Below, in pieces: positions 45,607 to 62,301 of a stretch of 64,000 bases of DNA. Positions within the stretch are counted from its first letter, which is position 1; each line of letters starts with the position of its first letter. Below the pieces are notes generated by a model. The model did no database searches and was not told the origin of the DNA. It worked only from the letters and a program-made list of their open reading frames with translations. Source of the DNA: Apostichopus japonicus (taxonomy: Eukaryota; Echinodermata; Holothuroidea; Aspidochirotida; Stichopodidae); the NCBI RefSeq assembly GCF_037975245.1, contig NC_092561.1:16003001-16067000 (forward strand), read 5' to 3'. The position numbers and the translations under genes are program-made.

Positions 45607-45622
45607 GGCTCTTTTAAGGGCC
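45607..45622 (+). terminator. histone 3' stem-loop, H3 unit 8
   Basis: Unchanged. Confidence 0.95.
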
Positions 45623-46708
45623 ATCATATCTACCAGTTAAAGCAGATTTTTCTCTCCCTCCGAACATGCAACTTGTCGTCTCATTATTATTTTTTTTTTT
45701 TTTTTTTTTTTTTTAATGATTATCATTATTATTGTAATTATTACTTCTATGCTGGGTGGTTGGTGATTCCCTTCGTGCATGATGCAATTCACTAATCAAT
45801 AATCAAAGTGAGCTTATCCCTAACTCATAATCATAACCCCTAATCCACACACACACACACTCTATCCTAATCGCCTTGGTATTATAAGCGTGTTAACATG
45901 GGTTGACACACATCAGCGTGTATGTTAACGATCTCCAATACAAGAGAAGTAAATCTTAAAAACGTAGTAATATCTCTATCGTTCAAAGCACGGAAGATCT
46001 TAAATTTAATACCACTGCCATAACAGTTTACCTGCCTCGGGCATTTCAATAGGCTCTCGCAGTAGATCGGGGGAAAATTTGAGCTGATGCTCGTTCCCTC
46101 GGCTTGGCTTTGCGAATTGATTACGTAACACACCGACTAAAATTTCCAGACTTAATAACATTGAAAGGTGCGAAACGATTAATACTTGCGGTAGTATATG
46201 CCTCGTTAGTTGTTACAAGTTTCAAATTTCTAAGACTATTAATAATAAAGCCCTTAGGATCTGACTTAACACCCCAGATGCATTGCTACCAGTAAGCTCA
46301 TTGAAGCAGCAAAACTCAATATCTATTTTTATTTCAAACCCCAAAAGTTACAAAAATTATTAATAAATAATAATAATAATAATAAGTTCCCTTTATCCCC
46401 TAATCCAAGATCTCTTGCTAAATACTTAATTCATAAAACCTGCGGCCAAAATCATGTGAAAAGTTCCCTACATACATTATATATAGTTTTTTAATTTTTT
46501 TTATTTTATGGGATGTTAGATTTCTGTCCAGCAGGAGTTTTCACTCAAATCTTGGGGTTTCTGACCTTTGGTTTTTGGCTGAGGGTCCGAAGCCCCACGA
46601 TTATTAGGGTTGCAGCTAGCTGATACATCTAACTTAAAAGGAGAAATAAGACACTGACGCAAGCATGTTTGAGGAGAGGAATGAGTATGTCTTTCTGGGT
46701 GATTTGAT

Positions 46709-46724
46709 GGCCCTTAAAAGAGCC
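46709..46724 (-). terminator. histone 3' stem-loop, H2A unit 8
   Basis: Unchanged. Confidence 0.95.
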
Positions 46725-46762
46725 GTTGGTAATCGATGGGCGATTGCAATGCAACCTCCCCT

Positions 46763-47143
46763 TTAAGCCTTCTTGCCTCCGGATGTCTTCTTGGGTAGAA
46801 GGACAGCCTGGATGTTTGGAAGAACACCTCCCTGGGCGATGGTGACTCCGCTCAAGAGTTTGTTCAACTCCTCGTCGTTTCGGATGGCGAGTTGGAGATG
46901 ACGGGGGATGATCCTGGTCTTCTTGTTGTCACGTGCAGCGTTACCGGCCAATTCCAAGATCTCGGCGGCGAGGTATTCTAGTACGGCAGCCAGGTAGACG
47001 GGTGCGCCAGCGCCGATCCTCTGGGCGTAATTTCCTCTTCGCAGGAACCTGTGTACACGACCTACTGGGAATTGAAGCCCTGCTCTTGCAGATCGACTCT
47101 TGGCCTTTGCCCTGGCCTTACCACCTTTGCCCCTGCCAGTCAT
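46763..47143 (-). CDS. H2A: histone H2A, unit 8
   Basis: Intact 126-residue copy. Confidence 0.98.
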   Translation of the reverse strand: MTGRGKGGKARAKAKSRSARAGLQFPVGRVHRFLRRGNYAQRIGAGAPVYLAAVLEYLAAEILELAGNAARDNKKTRIIPRHLQLAIRNDEELNKLLSGVTIAQGGVLPNIQAVLLPKKTSGGKKA

Positions 47144-47507
47144 GATGAAGTAAATTTGGGTATGTTTTCGACTTGAAACGAATCAAAGAAATGATTTGCC
47201 TGCCGGAAAGCTCTCATTCAAGTAGTCCGGACTCTAAAGCTACAGCACAGTGCCCTTATGAGGGGATTCTTTGCCACCCTTTGCCCTGATCGTACAATGC
47301 GTGAAAGAATTAAGAAAAGCTTCCGCATTGTGATTGGCCAGCTCGTGTGTGCTGTGCAATGCATAGCACGTGCTTTGTCAATATGGGAAGTTTTTCTGCT
47401 TCGCTGAAGTGATATCAAATCTGTCATAAATACATTTCGCAGCGTGGAGGACACTCATTCACTCATCGCTTTACTTACCGTATCGCAACGAAAACTTCAC
47501 GTCCAAA
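47144..47507. promoter_or_regulatory. divergent H2A/H2B promoter (units 8/9)
   Basis: 364 bp, standard. Confidence 0.75.
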
Positions 47508-47879
47508 ATGGCACCAAAAGCTGCAGGAAAGGGAGCAAAGAAGGCCGCCAAGTCCAAGGCACCTCGCAACCCAGGAGACAAGAAGAGGCGAAGGACCAGG
47601 CGTGAGACTTACAGTATCTACATCTACAAAGTCATGAAGCAGGTCCACCCAGACACCGGTATCTCTAGCCGTGCTATGTCTATCATGAACAGCTTCGTGA
47701 ACGACATCTTCGAGCGTATCGCCGCCGAAGCTTCCCGTTTGGCCCACTACAACAGGAAGTCCACCATCACCAGTCGGGAGGTCCAGACCGCCGTCAGACT
47801 GTTGCTGCCTGGTGAGCTCGCCAAGCATGCCGTCTCAGAGGGTACCAAGGCTGTCACCAAGTACACCACCTCCAAGTAG
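47508..47879 (+). CDS. H2B: histone H2B, unit 9
   Basis: Intact 123-residue copy. Confidence 0.98.
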   Translation: MAPKAAGKGAKKAAKSKAPRNPGDKKRRRTRRETYSIYIYKVMKQVHPDTGISSRAMSIMNSFVNDIFERIAAEASRLAHYNRKSTITSREVQTAVRLLLPGELAKHAVSEGTKAVTKYTTSK

Positions 47880-47914
47880 ATTGTTCTTCTCGTGTAGAAG
47901 GCTCGACATCCAAC

Positions 47915-47930
47915 GGCTCTTTTAAGGGCC
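47915..47930 (+). terminator. histone 3' stem-loop, H2B unit 9
   Basis: Unchanged. Confidence 0.95.
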
Positions 47931-48084
47931 ATCCTATATTCCAGAAACGGCAGACTTATCTCCCCCTCCTCAAACATGCAGTTTCGTTGTCTCTTATTTT
48001 AAGTAATCTAACATTGTATCATATATACCTGTTACTCTCAAGCCATTGACCGTGTAGTTGATCACGTTCTGGGGCCCGTTTATC

Positions 48085-48834
48085 GATAATAATAATATTA
48101 ATAAGTGATATTTATATAGCGCATAATCAGCAAAGCTGCGCCAAAAAAAGAAAAAAAAAAGAAGTAAAAGCCAAAGGCAACAATATAAAAAAAAAAAAAA
48201 AACACACCCGTACTAAACGATACTAAAACGCATATAGTCCAAAACAATTTAAGAAGCATGTAAATAGATTCAATCATAGTCCAGGTTTAAATATATATAA
48301 GTATGAGGAACTATAGTACAGTAAGAGAATTATTGTAAAAGCCTAAATACTAAACGATACAAAATAGAGCCCTAAACGTAGTAAATAAATGAAAATTTTT
48401 AAATTAAAAAAAAAAAAAAAACATTACAGTAAGAGAATTATTACAAAATCCTAAAACAGATCAAATACCCAATACTGAACGATACAAAATAGAGTCTAAA
48501 CGTACTAAATAAATGAAAGATAAATATTAAAAAAAATAAAATGTTCAGAATTAAGTAACTAGTTCCAAACGTAGTATCTATGCACAATAACAGTTAAAAC
48601 ACAGTCAATCACACAGTAAAAGCGAGTCTAACATAATATGCTTTCAAAGCAGTTTTTAAAAGTGGTAAGAGAAATGCATACACTCACAGAGTTCGGTATA
48701 GGCATTCTGGGAGCGCTGACTGAGAAGGCTCTGTCGCCGGTCTTGCATCTTGTTCTCTTCTCCTTGAGCAATTCCTGCGATGATGACCGTAGGGTTCTGC
48801 TAGGTTTGTACGGTGTAAGGAGACAAGACAGGTA
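48085..48834 (-). mobile_element. LINE relic, unit 9
   Basis: Same as unit 1. Confidence 0.75.
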
Positions 48835-49802
48835 TTAGAATCCATAATAATCCATAATAAATCCAACAATAACGATAAATAACCTCTAAGTCCTCCCCCA
48901 CCACACACAAACACTCAATAGTTTCACTTGCGATGATCGCGACATAGCCACATATGAAAATCCGCTCTTTAGTAAGACTGACGTTCATTTTTCGCCACTG
49001 TCAACTTCTGCACCTTTCTAGCTAATTAGTCTGGAACAATAGCATGCGTGTTACGTAATCGACTCGCCAAGCCTAGCGAGCTTGGAAAAGTAACTTCCTC
49101 GGCTCACATTACCAGTGATCTACCGCGTGAGCCAAATAAAATGCCCGAGGCAAGGGAAACTGTTCTGGCAGTGGTAAAAAAAGGGCGCATTTTCAAATGA
49201 TATGTTGTCTCGCATTTGGGACTAATCGTGTAACGGTACAGTCGTGCATGCATTGTGTTCAATGGACAAGTAGCGATTCGGGAGGGGGGTGGAGGGGTGG
49301 GGGAAGTTCGTATTGTCTTGCTTCTTGGGTCGTATGTCTTAGAACTTCACTGGTTTGCTGTATTGGTGAACTGGGGGTTGTTGCAGAATTTTATTACGTA
49401 TAATAACCGACTTCACTTGAGTATAAATAAAAGGAGTTTACCCCTGCTCGACCTTCGCAAGAGGTCCTACGGGGGATAATATTGAAGTTTTGTAGAATAG
49501 ACACTTCTTTTTTTTTCCTAGGGAAAGTTGTCTATATAAACAAACAGGAGGTCGGAACTGAAGAGCCAATTAGGTAGGGATTACTAAAGGGGGGGGGGAC
49601 TTCACTTGAGGGAGGGGGTGGATTTCAATTACGGTGTTTTGAAATTTCTAGCAAAATTGCCTATGCATATAACTTATTTTGCCCGATGCTGGCGTATACA
49701 TACACACACACATACATTCACTCACACAAAGAAAAGAATTAAGACGACGAATTGCATGTTTCGAGGGAGAGGAATGAGTAACTCTCTCTGGGGATATTTG
49801 AT

Positions 49803-49818
49803 GGCCCTTAAAAGAGCC
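49803..49818 (-). terminator. histone 3' stem-loop, H4 unit 9
   Basis: Unchanged. Confidence 0.95.
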
Positions 49819-49857
49819 GTTGGATTTCGATTCGTCTTCGTGACAGGAAAGATGCAT

Positions 49858-51328
<1,471 letters not shown>

Positions 51329-51364
51329 ATCGTATCTGTCTCCGACGGATTCTCGAAAACCAAC

Positions 51365-51380
51365 GGCTCTTTTAAGGGCC
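51365..51380 (+). terminator. histone 3' stem-loop, H3 unit 9
   Basis: Unchanged. Confidence 0.95.
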
Positions 51381-52466
51381 ATCATATCTACCAGTTAAAG
51401 CAGATTTTTCTCTCCCTCCGAACATGCAACTTGTCGTCTCATTATTATTTTTTTTTTTTTTTTTTTTTTTTTAATGATTATCATTATTATTGTAATTATT
51501 ACTTCTATGCTGGGTGGTTGGTGATTCCCTTCGTGCATGATGCAATTCACTAATCAATAATCAAAGTGAGCTTATCCCTAACTCATAATCATAACCCCTA
51601 ATCCACACACACACACACTCTATCCTAATCGCCTTGGTATTATAAGCGTGTTAACATGGGTTGACACACATCAGCGTGTATGTTAACGATCTCCAATACA
51701 AGAGAAGTAAATCTTAAAAACGTAGTAATATCTCTATCGTTCAAAGCACGGAAGATCTTAAATTTAATACCACTGCCATAACAGTTTACCTGCCTCGGGC
51801 ATTTCAATAGGCTCTCGCAGTAGATCGGGGGAAAATTTGAGCTGATGCTCGTTCCCTCGGCTTGGCTTTGCGAATTGATTACGTAACACACCGACTAAAA
51901 TTTCCAGACTTAATAACATTGAAAGGTGCGAAACGATTAATACTTGCGGTAGTATATGCCTCGTTAGTTGTTACAAGTTTCAAATTTCTAAGACTATTAA
52001 TAATAAAGCCCTTAGGATCTGACTTAACACCCCAGATGCATTGCTACCAGTAAGCTCATTGAAGCAGCAAAACTCAATATCTATTTTTATTTCAAACCCC
52101 AAAAGTTACAAAAATTATTAATAAATAATAATAATAATAATAAGTTCCCTTTATCCCCTAATCCAAGATCTCTTGCTAAATACTTAATTCATAAAACCTG
52201 CGGCCAAAATCATGTGAAAAGTTCCCTACATACATTATATATAGTTTTTTAATTTTTTTTATTTTATGGGATGTTAGATTTCTGTCCAGCAGGAGTTTTC
52301 ACTCAAATCTTGGGGTTTCTGACCTTTGGTTTTTGGCTGAGGGTCCGAAGCCCCACGATTATTAGGGTTGCAGCTAGCTGATACATCTAACTTAAAAGGA
52401 GAAATAAGACACTGACGCAAGCATGTTTGAGGAGAGGAATGAGTATGTCTTTCTGGGTGATTTGAT

Positions 52467-52482
52467 GGCCCTTAAAAGAGCC
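52467..52482 (-). terminator. histone 3' stem-loop, H2A unit 9
   Basis: Unchanged. Confidence 0.95.
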
Positions 52483-52520
52483 GTTGGTAATCGATGGGCG
52501 ATTGCAATGCAACCTCCCCT

Positions 52521-52901
52521 TTAAGCCTTCTTGCCTCCGGATGTCTTCTTGGGTAGAAGGACAGCCTGGATGTTTGGAAGAACACCTCCCTGGGCGATGG
52601 TGACTCCGCTCAAGAGTTTGTTCAACTCCTCGTCGTTTCGGATGGCGAGTTGGAGATGACGGGGGATGATCCTGGTCTTCTTGTTGTCACGTGCAGCGTT
52701 ACCGGCCAATTCCAAGATCTCGGCGGCGAGGTATTCTAGTACGGCAGCCAGGTAGACGGGTGCGCCAGCGCCGATCCTCTGGGCGTAATTTCCTCTTCGC
52801 AGGAACCTGTGTACACGACCTACTGGGAATTGAAGCCCTGCTCTTGCAGATCGACTCTTGGCCTTTGCCCTGGCCTTACCACCTTTGCCCCTGCCAGTCA
52901 T
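52521..52901 (-). CDS. H2A: histone H2A, unit 9
   Basis: Intact 126-residue copy. Confidence 0.98.
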   Translation of the reverse strand: MTGRGKGGKARAKAKSRSARAGLQFPVGRVHRFLRRGNYAQRIGAGAPVYLAAVLEYLAAEILELAGNAARDNKKTRIIPRHLQLAIRNDEELNKLLSGVTIAQGGVLPNIQAVLLPKKTSGGKKA

Positions 52902-53265
52902 GATGAAGTAAATTTGGGTATGTTTTCGACTTGAAACGAATCAAAGAAATGATTTGCCTGCCGGAAAGCTCTCATTCAAGTAGTCCGGACTCTAAAGCTA
53001 CAGCACAGTGCCCTTATGAGGGGATTCTTTGCCACCCTTTGCCCTGATCGTACAATGCGTGAAAGAATTAAGAAAAGCTTCCGCATTGTGATTGGCCAGC
53101 TCGTGTGTGCTGTGCAATGCATAGCACGTGCTTTGTCAATATGGGAAGTTTTTCTGCTTCGCTGAAGTGATATCAAATCTGTCATAAATACATTTCGCAG
53201 CGTGGAGGACACTCATTCACTCATCGCTTTACTTACCGTATCGCAACGAAAACTTCACGTCCAAA
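52902..53265. promoter_or_regulatory. divergent H2A/H2B promoter (units 9/10)
   Basis: 364 bp, standard. Confidence 0.75.
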
Positions 53266-53637
53266 ATGGCACCAAAAGCTGCAGGAAAGGGAGCAAAGAA
53301 GGCCGCCAAGTCCAAGGCACCTCGCAACCCAGGAGACAAGAAGAGGCGAAGGACCAGGCGTGAGACTTACAGTATCTACATCTACAAAGTCATGAAGCAG
53401 GTCCACCCAGACACCGGTATCTCTAGCCGTGCTATGTCTATCATGAACAGCTTCGTGAACGACATCTTCGAGCGTATCGCCGCCGAAGCTTCCCGTTTGG
53501 CCCACTACAACAGGAAGTCCACCATCACCAGTCGGGAGGTCCAGACCGCCGTCAGACTGTTGCTGCCTGGTGAGCTCGCCAAGCATGCCGTCTCAGAGGG
53601 TACCAAGGCTGTCACCAAGTACACCACCTCCAAGTAG
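53266..53637 (+). CDS. H2B: histone H2B, unit 10
   Basis: Intact 123-residue copy. Confidence 0.98.
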   Translation: MAPKAAGKGAKKAAKSKAPRNPGDKKRRRTRRETYSIYIYKVMKQVHPDTGISSRAMSIMNSFVNDIFERIAAEASRLAHYNRKSTITSREVQTAVRLLLPGELAKHAVSEGTKAVTKYTTSK

Positions 53638-53672
53638 ATTGTTCTTCTCGTGTAGAAGGCTCGACATCCAAC

Positions 53673-53688
53673 GGCTCTTTTAAGGGCC
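53673..53688 (+). terminator. histone 3' stem-loop, H2B unit 10
   Basis: Unchanged. Confidence 0.95.
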
Positions 53689-53842
53689 ATCCTATATTCC
53701 AGAAACGGCAGACTTATCTCCCCCTCCTCAAACATGCAGTTTCGTTGTCTCTTATTTTAAGTAATCTAACATTGTATCATATATACCTGTTACTCTCAAG
53801 CCATTGACCGTGTAGTTGATCACGTTCTGGGGCCCGTTTATC

Positions 53843-54592
53843 GATAATAATAATATTAATAAGTGATATTTATATAGCGCATAATCAGCAAAGCTGCGCC
53901 AAAAAAAGAAAAAAAAAAGAAGTAAAAGCCAAAGGCAACAATATAAAAAAAAAAAAAAAACACACCCGTACTAAACGATACTAAAACGCATATAGTCCAA
54001 AACAATTTAAGAAGCATGTAAATAGATTCAATCATAGTCCAGGTTTAAATATATATAAGTATGAGGAACTATAGTACAGTAAGAGAATTATTGTAAAAGC
54101 CTAAATACTAAACGATACAAAATAGAGCCCTAAACGTAGTAAATAAATGAAAATTTTTAAATTAAAAAAAAAAAAAAAACATTACAGTAAGAGAATTATT
54201 ACAAAATCCTAAAACAGATCAAATACCCAATACTGAACGATACAAAATAGAGTCTAAACGTACTAAATAAATGAAAGATAAATATTAAAAAAAATAAAAT
54301 GTTCAGAATTAAGTAACTAGTTCCAAACGTAGTATCTATGCACAATAACAGTTAAAACACAGTCAATCACACAGTAAAAGCGAGTCTAACATAATATGCT
54401 TTCAAAGCAGTTTTTAAAAGTGGTAAGAGAAATGCATACACTCACAGAGTTCGGTATAGGCATTCTGGGAGCGCTGACTGAGAAGGCTCTGTCGCCGGTC
54501 TTGCATCTTGTTCTCTTCTCCTTGAGCAATTCCTGCGATGATGACCGTAGGGTTCTGCTAGGTTTGTACGGTGTAAGGAGACAAGACAGGTA
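53843..54592 (-). mobile_element. LINE relic, unit 10
   Basis: Same as unit 1. Confidence 0.75.
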
Positions 54593-55561
54593 TTAGAATC
54601 CATAATAATCCATAATAAATCCAACAATAACGATAAATAACCTCTAAGTCCTCCCCCACCACACACAAACACTCAATAGTTTCACTTGCGATGATCGCGA
54701 CATAGCCACATATGAAAATCCGCTCTTTAGTAAGACTGACGTTCATTTTTCGCCACTGTCAACTTCTGCACCTTTCTAGCTAATTAGTCTGGAACAATAG
54801 CATGCGTGTTACGTAATCGACTCGCCAAGCCTAGCGAGCTTGGAAAAGTAACTTCCTCGGCTCACATTACCAGTGATCTACCGCGTGAGCCAAATAAAAT
54901 GCCCGAGGCAAGGGAAACTGTTCTGGCAGTGGTAAAAAAAGGGCGCATTTTCAAATGATATGTTGTCTCGCATTTGGGACTAATCGTGTAACGGTACAGT
55001 CGTGCATGCATTGTGTTCAATGGACAAGTAGCGATTCGGGAGGGGGGTGGAGGGGTGGGGGAAGTTCGTATTGTCTTGCTTCTTGGGTCGTATGTCTTAG
55101 AACTTCACTGGTTTGCTGTATTGGTGAACTGGGGGTTGTTGCAGAATTTTATTACGTATAATAACCGACTTCACTTGAGTATAAATAAAAGGAGTTTACC
55201 CCTGCTCGACCTTCGCAAGAGGTCCTACGGGGGATAATATTGAAGTTTTGTAGAATAGACACTTCTTTTTTTTTCCTAGGGAAAGTTGTCTATATAAACA
55301 AACAGGAGGTCGGAACTGAAGAGCCAATTAGGTAGGGATTACTAAAGGGGGGGGGGGACTTCACTTGAGGGAGGGGGTGGATTTCAATTACGGTGTTTTG
55401 AAATTTCTAGCAAAATTGCCTATGCATATAACTTATTTTGCCCGATGCTGGCGTATACATACACACACACATACATTCACTCACACAAAGAAAAGAATTA
55501 AGACGACGAATTGCATGTTTCGAGGGAGAGGAATGAGTAACTCTCTCTGGGGATATTTGAT

Positions 55562-55577
55562 GGCCCTTAAAAGAGCC
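55562..55577 (-). terminator. histone 3' stem-loop, H4 unit 10
   Basis: Unchanged. Confidence 0.95.
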
Positions 55578-55616
55578 GTTGGATTTCGATTCGTCTTCGT
55601 GACAGGAAAGATGCAT

Positions 55617-57087
<1,471 letters not shown>

Positions 57088-57123
57088 ATCGTATCTGTCT
57101 CCGACGGATTCTCGAAAACCAAC

Positions 57124-57139
57124 GGCTCTTTTAAGGGCC
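57124..57139 (+). terminator. histone 3' stem-loop, H3 unit 10
   Basis: Unchanged. Confidence 0.95.
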
Positions 57140-58225
57140 ATCATATCTACCAGTTAAAGCAGATTTTTCTCTCCCTCCGAACATGCAACTTGTCGTCTCA
57201 TTATTATTTTTTTTTTTTTTTTTTTTTTTTTAATGATTATCATTATTATTGTAATTATTACTTCTATGCTGGGTGGTTGGTGATTCCCTTCGTGCATGAT
57301 GCAATTCACTAATCAATAATCAAAGTGAGCTTATCCCTAACTCATAATCATAACCCCTAATCCACACACACACACACTCTATCCTAATCGCCTTGGTATT
57401 ATAAGCGTGTTAACATGGGTTGACACACATCAGCGTGTATGTTAACGATCTCCAATACAAGAGAAGTAAATCTTAAAAACGTAGTAATATCTCTATCGTT
57501 CAAAGCACGGAAGATCTTAAATTTAATACCACTGCCATAACAGTTTACCTGCCTCGGGCATTTCAATAGGCTCTCGCAGTAGATCGGGGGAAAATTTGAG
57601 CTGATGCTCGTTCCCTCGGCTTGGCTTTGCGAATTGATTACGTAACACACCGACTAAAATTTCCAGACTTAATAACATTGAAAGGTGCGAAACGATTAAT
57701 ACTTGCGGTAGTATATGCCTCGTTAGTTGTTACAAGTTTCAAATTTCTAAGACTATTAATAATAAAGCCCTTAGGATCTGACTTAACACCCCAGATGCAT
57801 TGCTACCAGTAAGCTCATTGAAGCAGCAAAACTCAATATCTATTTTTATTTCAAACCCCAAAAGTTACAAAAATTATTAATAAATAATAATAATAATAAT
57901 AAGTTCCCTTTATCCCCTAATCCAAGATCTCTTGCTAAATACTTAATTCATAAAACCTGCGGCCAAAATCATGTGAAAAGTTCCCTACATACATTATATA
58001 TAGTTTTTTAATTTTTTTTATTTTATGGGATGTTAGATTTCTGTCCAGCAGGAGTTTTCACTCAAATCTTGGGGTTTCTGACCTTTGGTTTTTGGCTGAG
58101 GGTCCGAAGCCCCACGATTATTAGGGTTGCAGCTAGCTGATACATCTAACTTAAAAGGAGAAATAAGACACTGACGCAAGCATGTTTGAGGAGAGGAATG
58201 AGTATGTCTTTCTGGGTGATTTGAT

Positions 58226-58241
58226 GGCCCTTAAAAGAGCC
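58226..58241 (-). terminator. histone 3' stem-loop, H2A unit 10
   Basis: Unchanged. Confidence 0.95.
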
Positions 58242-58279
58242 GTTGGTAATCGATGGGCGATTGCAATGCAACCTCCCCT

Positions 58280-58660
58280 TTAAGCCTTCTTGCCTCCGGA
58301 TGTCTTCTTGGGTAGAAGGACAGCCTGGATGTTTGGAAGAACACCTCCCTGGGCGATGGTGACTCCGCTCAAGAGTTTGTTCAACTCCTCGTCGTTTCGG
58401 ATGGCGAGTTGGAGATGACGGGGGATGATCCTGGTCTTCTTGTTGTCACGTGCAGCGTTACCGGCCAATTCCAAGATCTCGGCGGCGAGGTATTCTAGTA
58501 CGGCAGCCAGGTAGACGGGTGCGCCAGCGCCGATCCTCTGGGCGTAATTTCCTCTTCGCAGGAACCTGTGTACACGACCTACTGGGAATTGAAGCCCTGC
58601 TCTTGCAGATCGACTCTTGGCCTTTGCCCTGGCCTTACCACCTTTGCCCCTGCCAGTCAT
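58280..58660 (-). CDS. H2A: histone H2A, unit 10
   Basis: Intact 126-residue copy; last complete H2A. Confidence 0.98.
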   Translation of the reverse strand: MTGRGKGGKARAKAKSRSARAGLQFPVGRVHRFLRRGNYAQRIGAGAPVYLAAVLEYLAAEILELAGNAARDNKKTRIIPRHLQLAIRNDEELNKLLSGVTIAQGGVLPNIQAVLLPKKTSGGKKA

Positions 58661-59024
58661 GATGAAGTAAATTTGGGTATGTTTTCGACTTGAAACGAAT
58701 CAAAGAAATGATTTGCCTGCCGGAAAGCTCTCATTCAAGTAGTCCGGACTCTAAAGCTACAGCACAGTGCCCTTATGAGGGGATTCTTTGCCACCCTTTG
58801 CCCTGATCGTACAATGCGTGAAAGAATTAAGAAAAGCTTCCGCATTGTGATTGGCCAGCTCGTGTGTGCTGTGCAATGCATAGCACGTGCTTTGTCAATA
58901 TGGGAAGTTTTTCTGCTTCGCTGAAGTGATATCAAATCTGTCATAAATACATTTCGCAGCGTGGAGGACACTCATTCACTCATCGCTTTACTTACCGTAT
59001 CGCAACGAAAACTTCACGTCCAAA
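58661..59024. promoter_or_regulatory. divergent H2A/H2B promoter (units 10/11)
   Basis: 364 bp, standard. Confidence 0.75.
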
Positions 59025-59396
59025 ATGGCACCAAAAGCTGCAGGAAAGGGAGCAAAGAAGGCCGCCAAGTCCAAGGCACCTCGCAACCCAGGAGACAAGA
59101 AGAGGCGAAGGACCAGGCGTGAGACTTACAGTATCTACATCTACAAAGTCATGAAGCAGGTCCACCCAGACACCGGTATCTCTAGCCGTGCTATGTCTAT
59201 CATGAACAGCTTCGTGAACGACATCTTCGAGCGTATCGCCGCCGAAGCTTCCCGTTTGGCCCACTACAACAGGAAGTCCACCATCACCAGTCGGGAGGTC
59301 CAGACCGCCGTCAGACTGTTGCTGCCTGGTGAGCTCGCCAAGCATGCCGTCTCAGAGGGTACCAAGGCTGTCACCAAGTACACCACCTCCAAGTAG
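59025..59396 (+). CDS. H2B: histone H2B, unit 11
   Basis: Intact 123-residue copy, last gene in the forward-oriented array. Confidence 0.98.
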   Translation: MAPKAAGKGAKKAAKSKAPRNPGDKKRRRTRRETYSIYIYKVMKQVHPDTGISSRAMSIMNSFVNDIFERIAAEASRLAHYNRKSTITSREVQTAVRLLLPGELAKHAVSEGTKAVTKYTTSK

Positions 59397-59431
59397 ATTG
59401 TTCTTCTCGTGTAGAAGGCTCGACATCCAAC

Positions 59432-59447
59432 GGCTCTTTTAAGGGCC
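59432..59447 (+). terminator. histone 3' stem-loop, H2B unit 11
   Basis: Unchanged. Confidence 0.95.
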
Positions 59448-59601
59448 ATCCTATATTCCAGAAACGGCAGACTTATCTCCCCCTCCTCAAACATGCAGTT
59501 TCGTTGTCTCTTATTTTAAGTAATCTAACATTGTATCATATATACCTGTTACTCTCAAGCCATTGACCGTGTAGTTGATCACGTTCTGGGGCCCGTTTAT
59601 C

Positions 59602-60351
59602 GATAATAATAATATTAATAAGTGATATTTATATAGCGCATAATCAGCAAAGCTGCGCCAAAAAAAGAAAAAAAAAAGAAGTAAAAGCCAAAGGCAACAA
59701 TATAAAAAAAAAAAAAAAACACACCCGTACTAAACGATACTAAAACGCATATAGTCCAAAACAATTTAAGAAGCATGTAAATAGATTCAATCATAGTCCA
59801 GGTTTAAATATATATAAGTATGAGGAACTATAGTACAGTAAGAGAATTATTGTAAAAGCCTAAATACTAAACGATACAAAATAGAGCCCTAAACGTAGTA
59901 AATAAATGAAAATTTTTAAATTAAAAAAAAAAAAAAAACATTACAGTAAGAGAATTATTACAAAATCCTAAAACAGATCAAATACCCAATACTGAACGAT
60001 ACAAAATAGAGTCTAAACGTACTAAATAAATGAAAGATAAATATTAAAAAAAATAAAATGTTCAGAATTAAGTAACTAGTTCCAAACGTAGTATCTATGC
60101 ACAATAACAGTTAAAACACAGTCAATCACACAGTAAAAGCGAGTCTAACATAATATGCTTTCAAAGCAGTTTTTAAAAGTGGTAAGAGAAATGCATACAC
60201 TCACAGAGTTCGGTATAGGCATTCTGGGAGCGCTGACTGAGAAGGCTCTGTCGCCGGTCTTGCATCTTGTTCTCTTCTCCTTGAGCAATTCCTGCGATGA
60301 TGACCGTAGGGTTCTGCTAGGTTTGTACGGTGTAAGGAGACAAGACAGGTA
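59602..60351 (-). mobile_element. LINE relic, unit 11
   Basis: Same as unit 1. Confidence 0.75.
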
Positions 60352-60954
60352 TTAGAATCCATAATAATCCATAATAAATCCAACAATAACGATAAATAAC
60401 CTCTAAGTCCTCCCCCACCACACACAAACACTCAATAGTTTCACTTGCGATGATCGCGACATAGCCACATATGAAAATCCGCTCTTTAGTAAGACTGACG
60501 TTCATTTTTCGCCACTGTCAACTTCTGCACCTTTCTAGCTAATTAGTCTGGAACAATAGCATGCGTGTTACGTAATCGACTCGCCAAGCCTAGCGAGCTT
60601 GGAAAAGTAACTTCCTCGGCTCACATTACCAGTGATCTACCGCGTGAGCCAAATAAAATGCCCGAGGCAAGGGAAACTGTTCTGGCAGTGGTAAAAAAAG
60701 GGCGCATTTTCAAATGATATGTTGTCTCGCATTTGGGACTAATCGTGTAACGGTACAGTCGTGCATGCATTGTGTTCAATGGACAAGTAGCGATTCGGGA
60801 GGGGGGTGGAGGGGTGGGGGAAGTTCGTATTGTCTTGCTTCTTGGGTCGTATGTCTTAGAACTTCACTGGTTTGCTGTATTGGTGAACTGGGGGTTGTTG
60901 CAGAATTTTATTACGTATAATAACCGACTTCACTTGAGTATAAATAAAAGGAGT

Positions 60955-61054
60955 NNNNNNNNNNNNNNNNNNNNNNNNNNNNNNNNNNNNNNNNNNNNNN
61001 NNNNNNNNNNNNNNNNNNNNNNNNNNNNNNNNNNNNNNNNNNNNNNNNNNNNNN
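60955..61054. other. assembly gap, 100 N, at an orientation switch
   Basis: Exactly 100 N. Forward-oriented array lies to the left and reverse-oriented array to the right. Confidence 0.98.
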
Positions 61055-61277
<223 letters not shown>

Positions 61278-61316
61278 ATGCATCTTTCCTGTCACGAAGA
61301 CGAATCGAAATCCAAC

Positions 61317-61332
61317 GGCTCTTTTAAGGGCC
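61317..61332 (+). terminator. histone 3' stem-loop, inverted H4
   Basis: Unchanged, 39 nt after the stop. Confidence 0.95.
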
Positions 61333-62301
61333 ATCAAATATCCCCAGAGAGAGTTACTCATTCCTCTCCCTCGAAACATGCAATTCGTCGTCTTAATTCT
61401 TTTCTTTGTGTGAGTGAATGTATGTGTGTGTGTATGTATACGCCAGCATCGGGCAAAATAAGTTATATGCATAGGCAATTTTGCTAGAAATTTCAAAACA
61501 CCGTAATTGAAATCCACCCCCTCCCTCAAGTGAAGTCCCCCCCCCCCTTTAGTAATCCCTACCTAATTGGCTCTTCAGTTCCGACCTCCTGTTTGTTTAT
61601 ATAGACAACTTTCCCTAGGAAAAAAAAAGAAGTGTCTATTCTACAAAACTTCAATATTATCCCCCGTAGGACCTCTTGCGAAGGTCGAGCAGGGGTAAAC
61701 TCCTTTTATTTATACTCAAGTGAAGTCGGTTATTATACGTAATAAAATTCTGCAACAACCCCCAGTTCACCAATACAGCAAACCAGTGAAGTTCTAAGAC
61801 ATACGACCCAAGAAGCAAGACAATACGAACTTCCCCCACCCCTCCACCCCCCTCCCGAATCGCTACTTGTCCATTGAACACAATGCATGCACGACTGTAC
61901 CGTTACACGATTAGTCCCAAATGCGAGACAACATATCATTTGAAAATGCGCCCTTTTTTTACCACTGCCAGAACAGTTTCCCTTGCCTCGGGCATTTTAT
62001 TTGGCTCACGCGGTAGATCACTGGTAATGTGAGCCGAGGAAGTTACTTTTCCAAGCTCGCTAGGCTTGGCGAGTCGATTACGTAACACGCATGCTATTGT
62101 TCCAGACTAATTAGCTAGAAAGGTGCAGAAGTTGACAGTGGCGAAAAATGAACGTCAGTCTTACTAAAGAGCGGATTTTCATATGTGGCTATGTCGCGAT
62201 CATCGCAAGTGAAACTATTGAGTGTTTGTGTGTGGTGGGGGAGGACTTAGAGGTTATTTATCGTTATTGTTGGATTTATTATGGATTATTATGGATTCTA
62301 A

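Larger units (their letters stand above)
59025..60954. repeat. histone repeat unit 11, left part only
   Basis: Stops at the N run, 1930 bp into the unit, inside the H2B-H4 spacer. Confidence 0.95.
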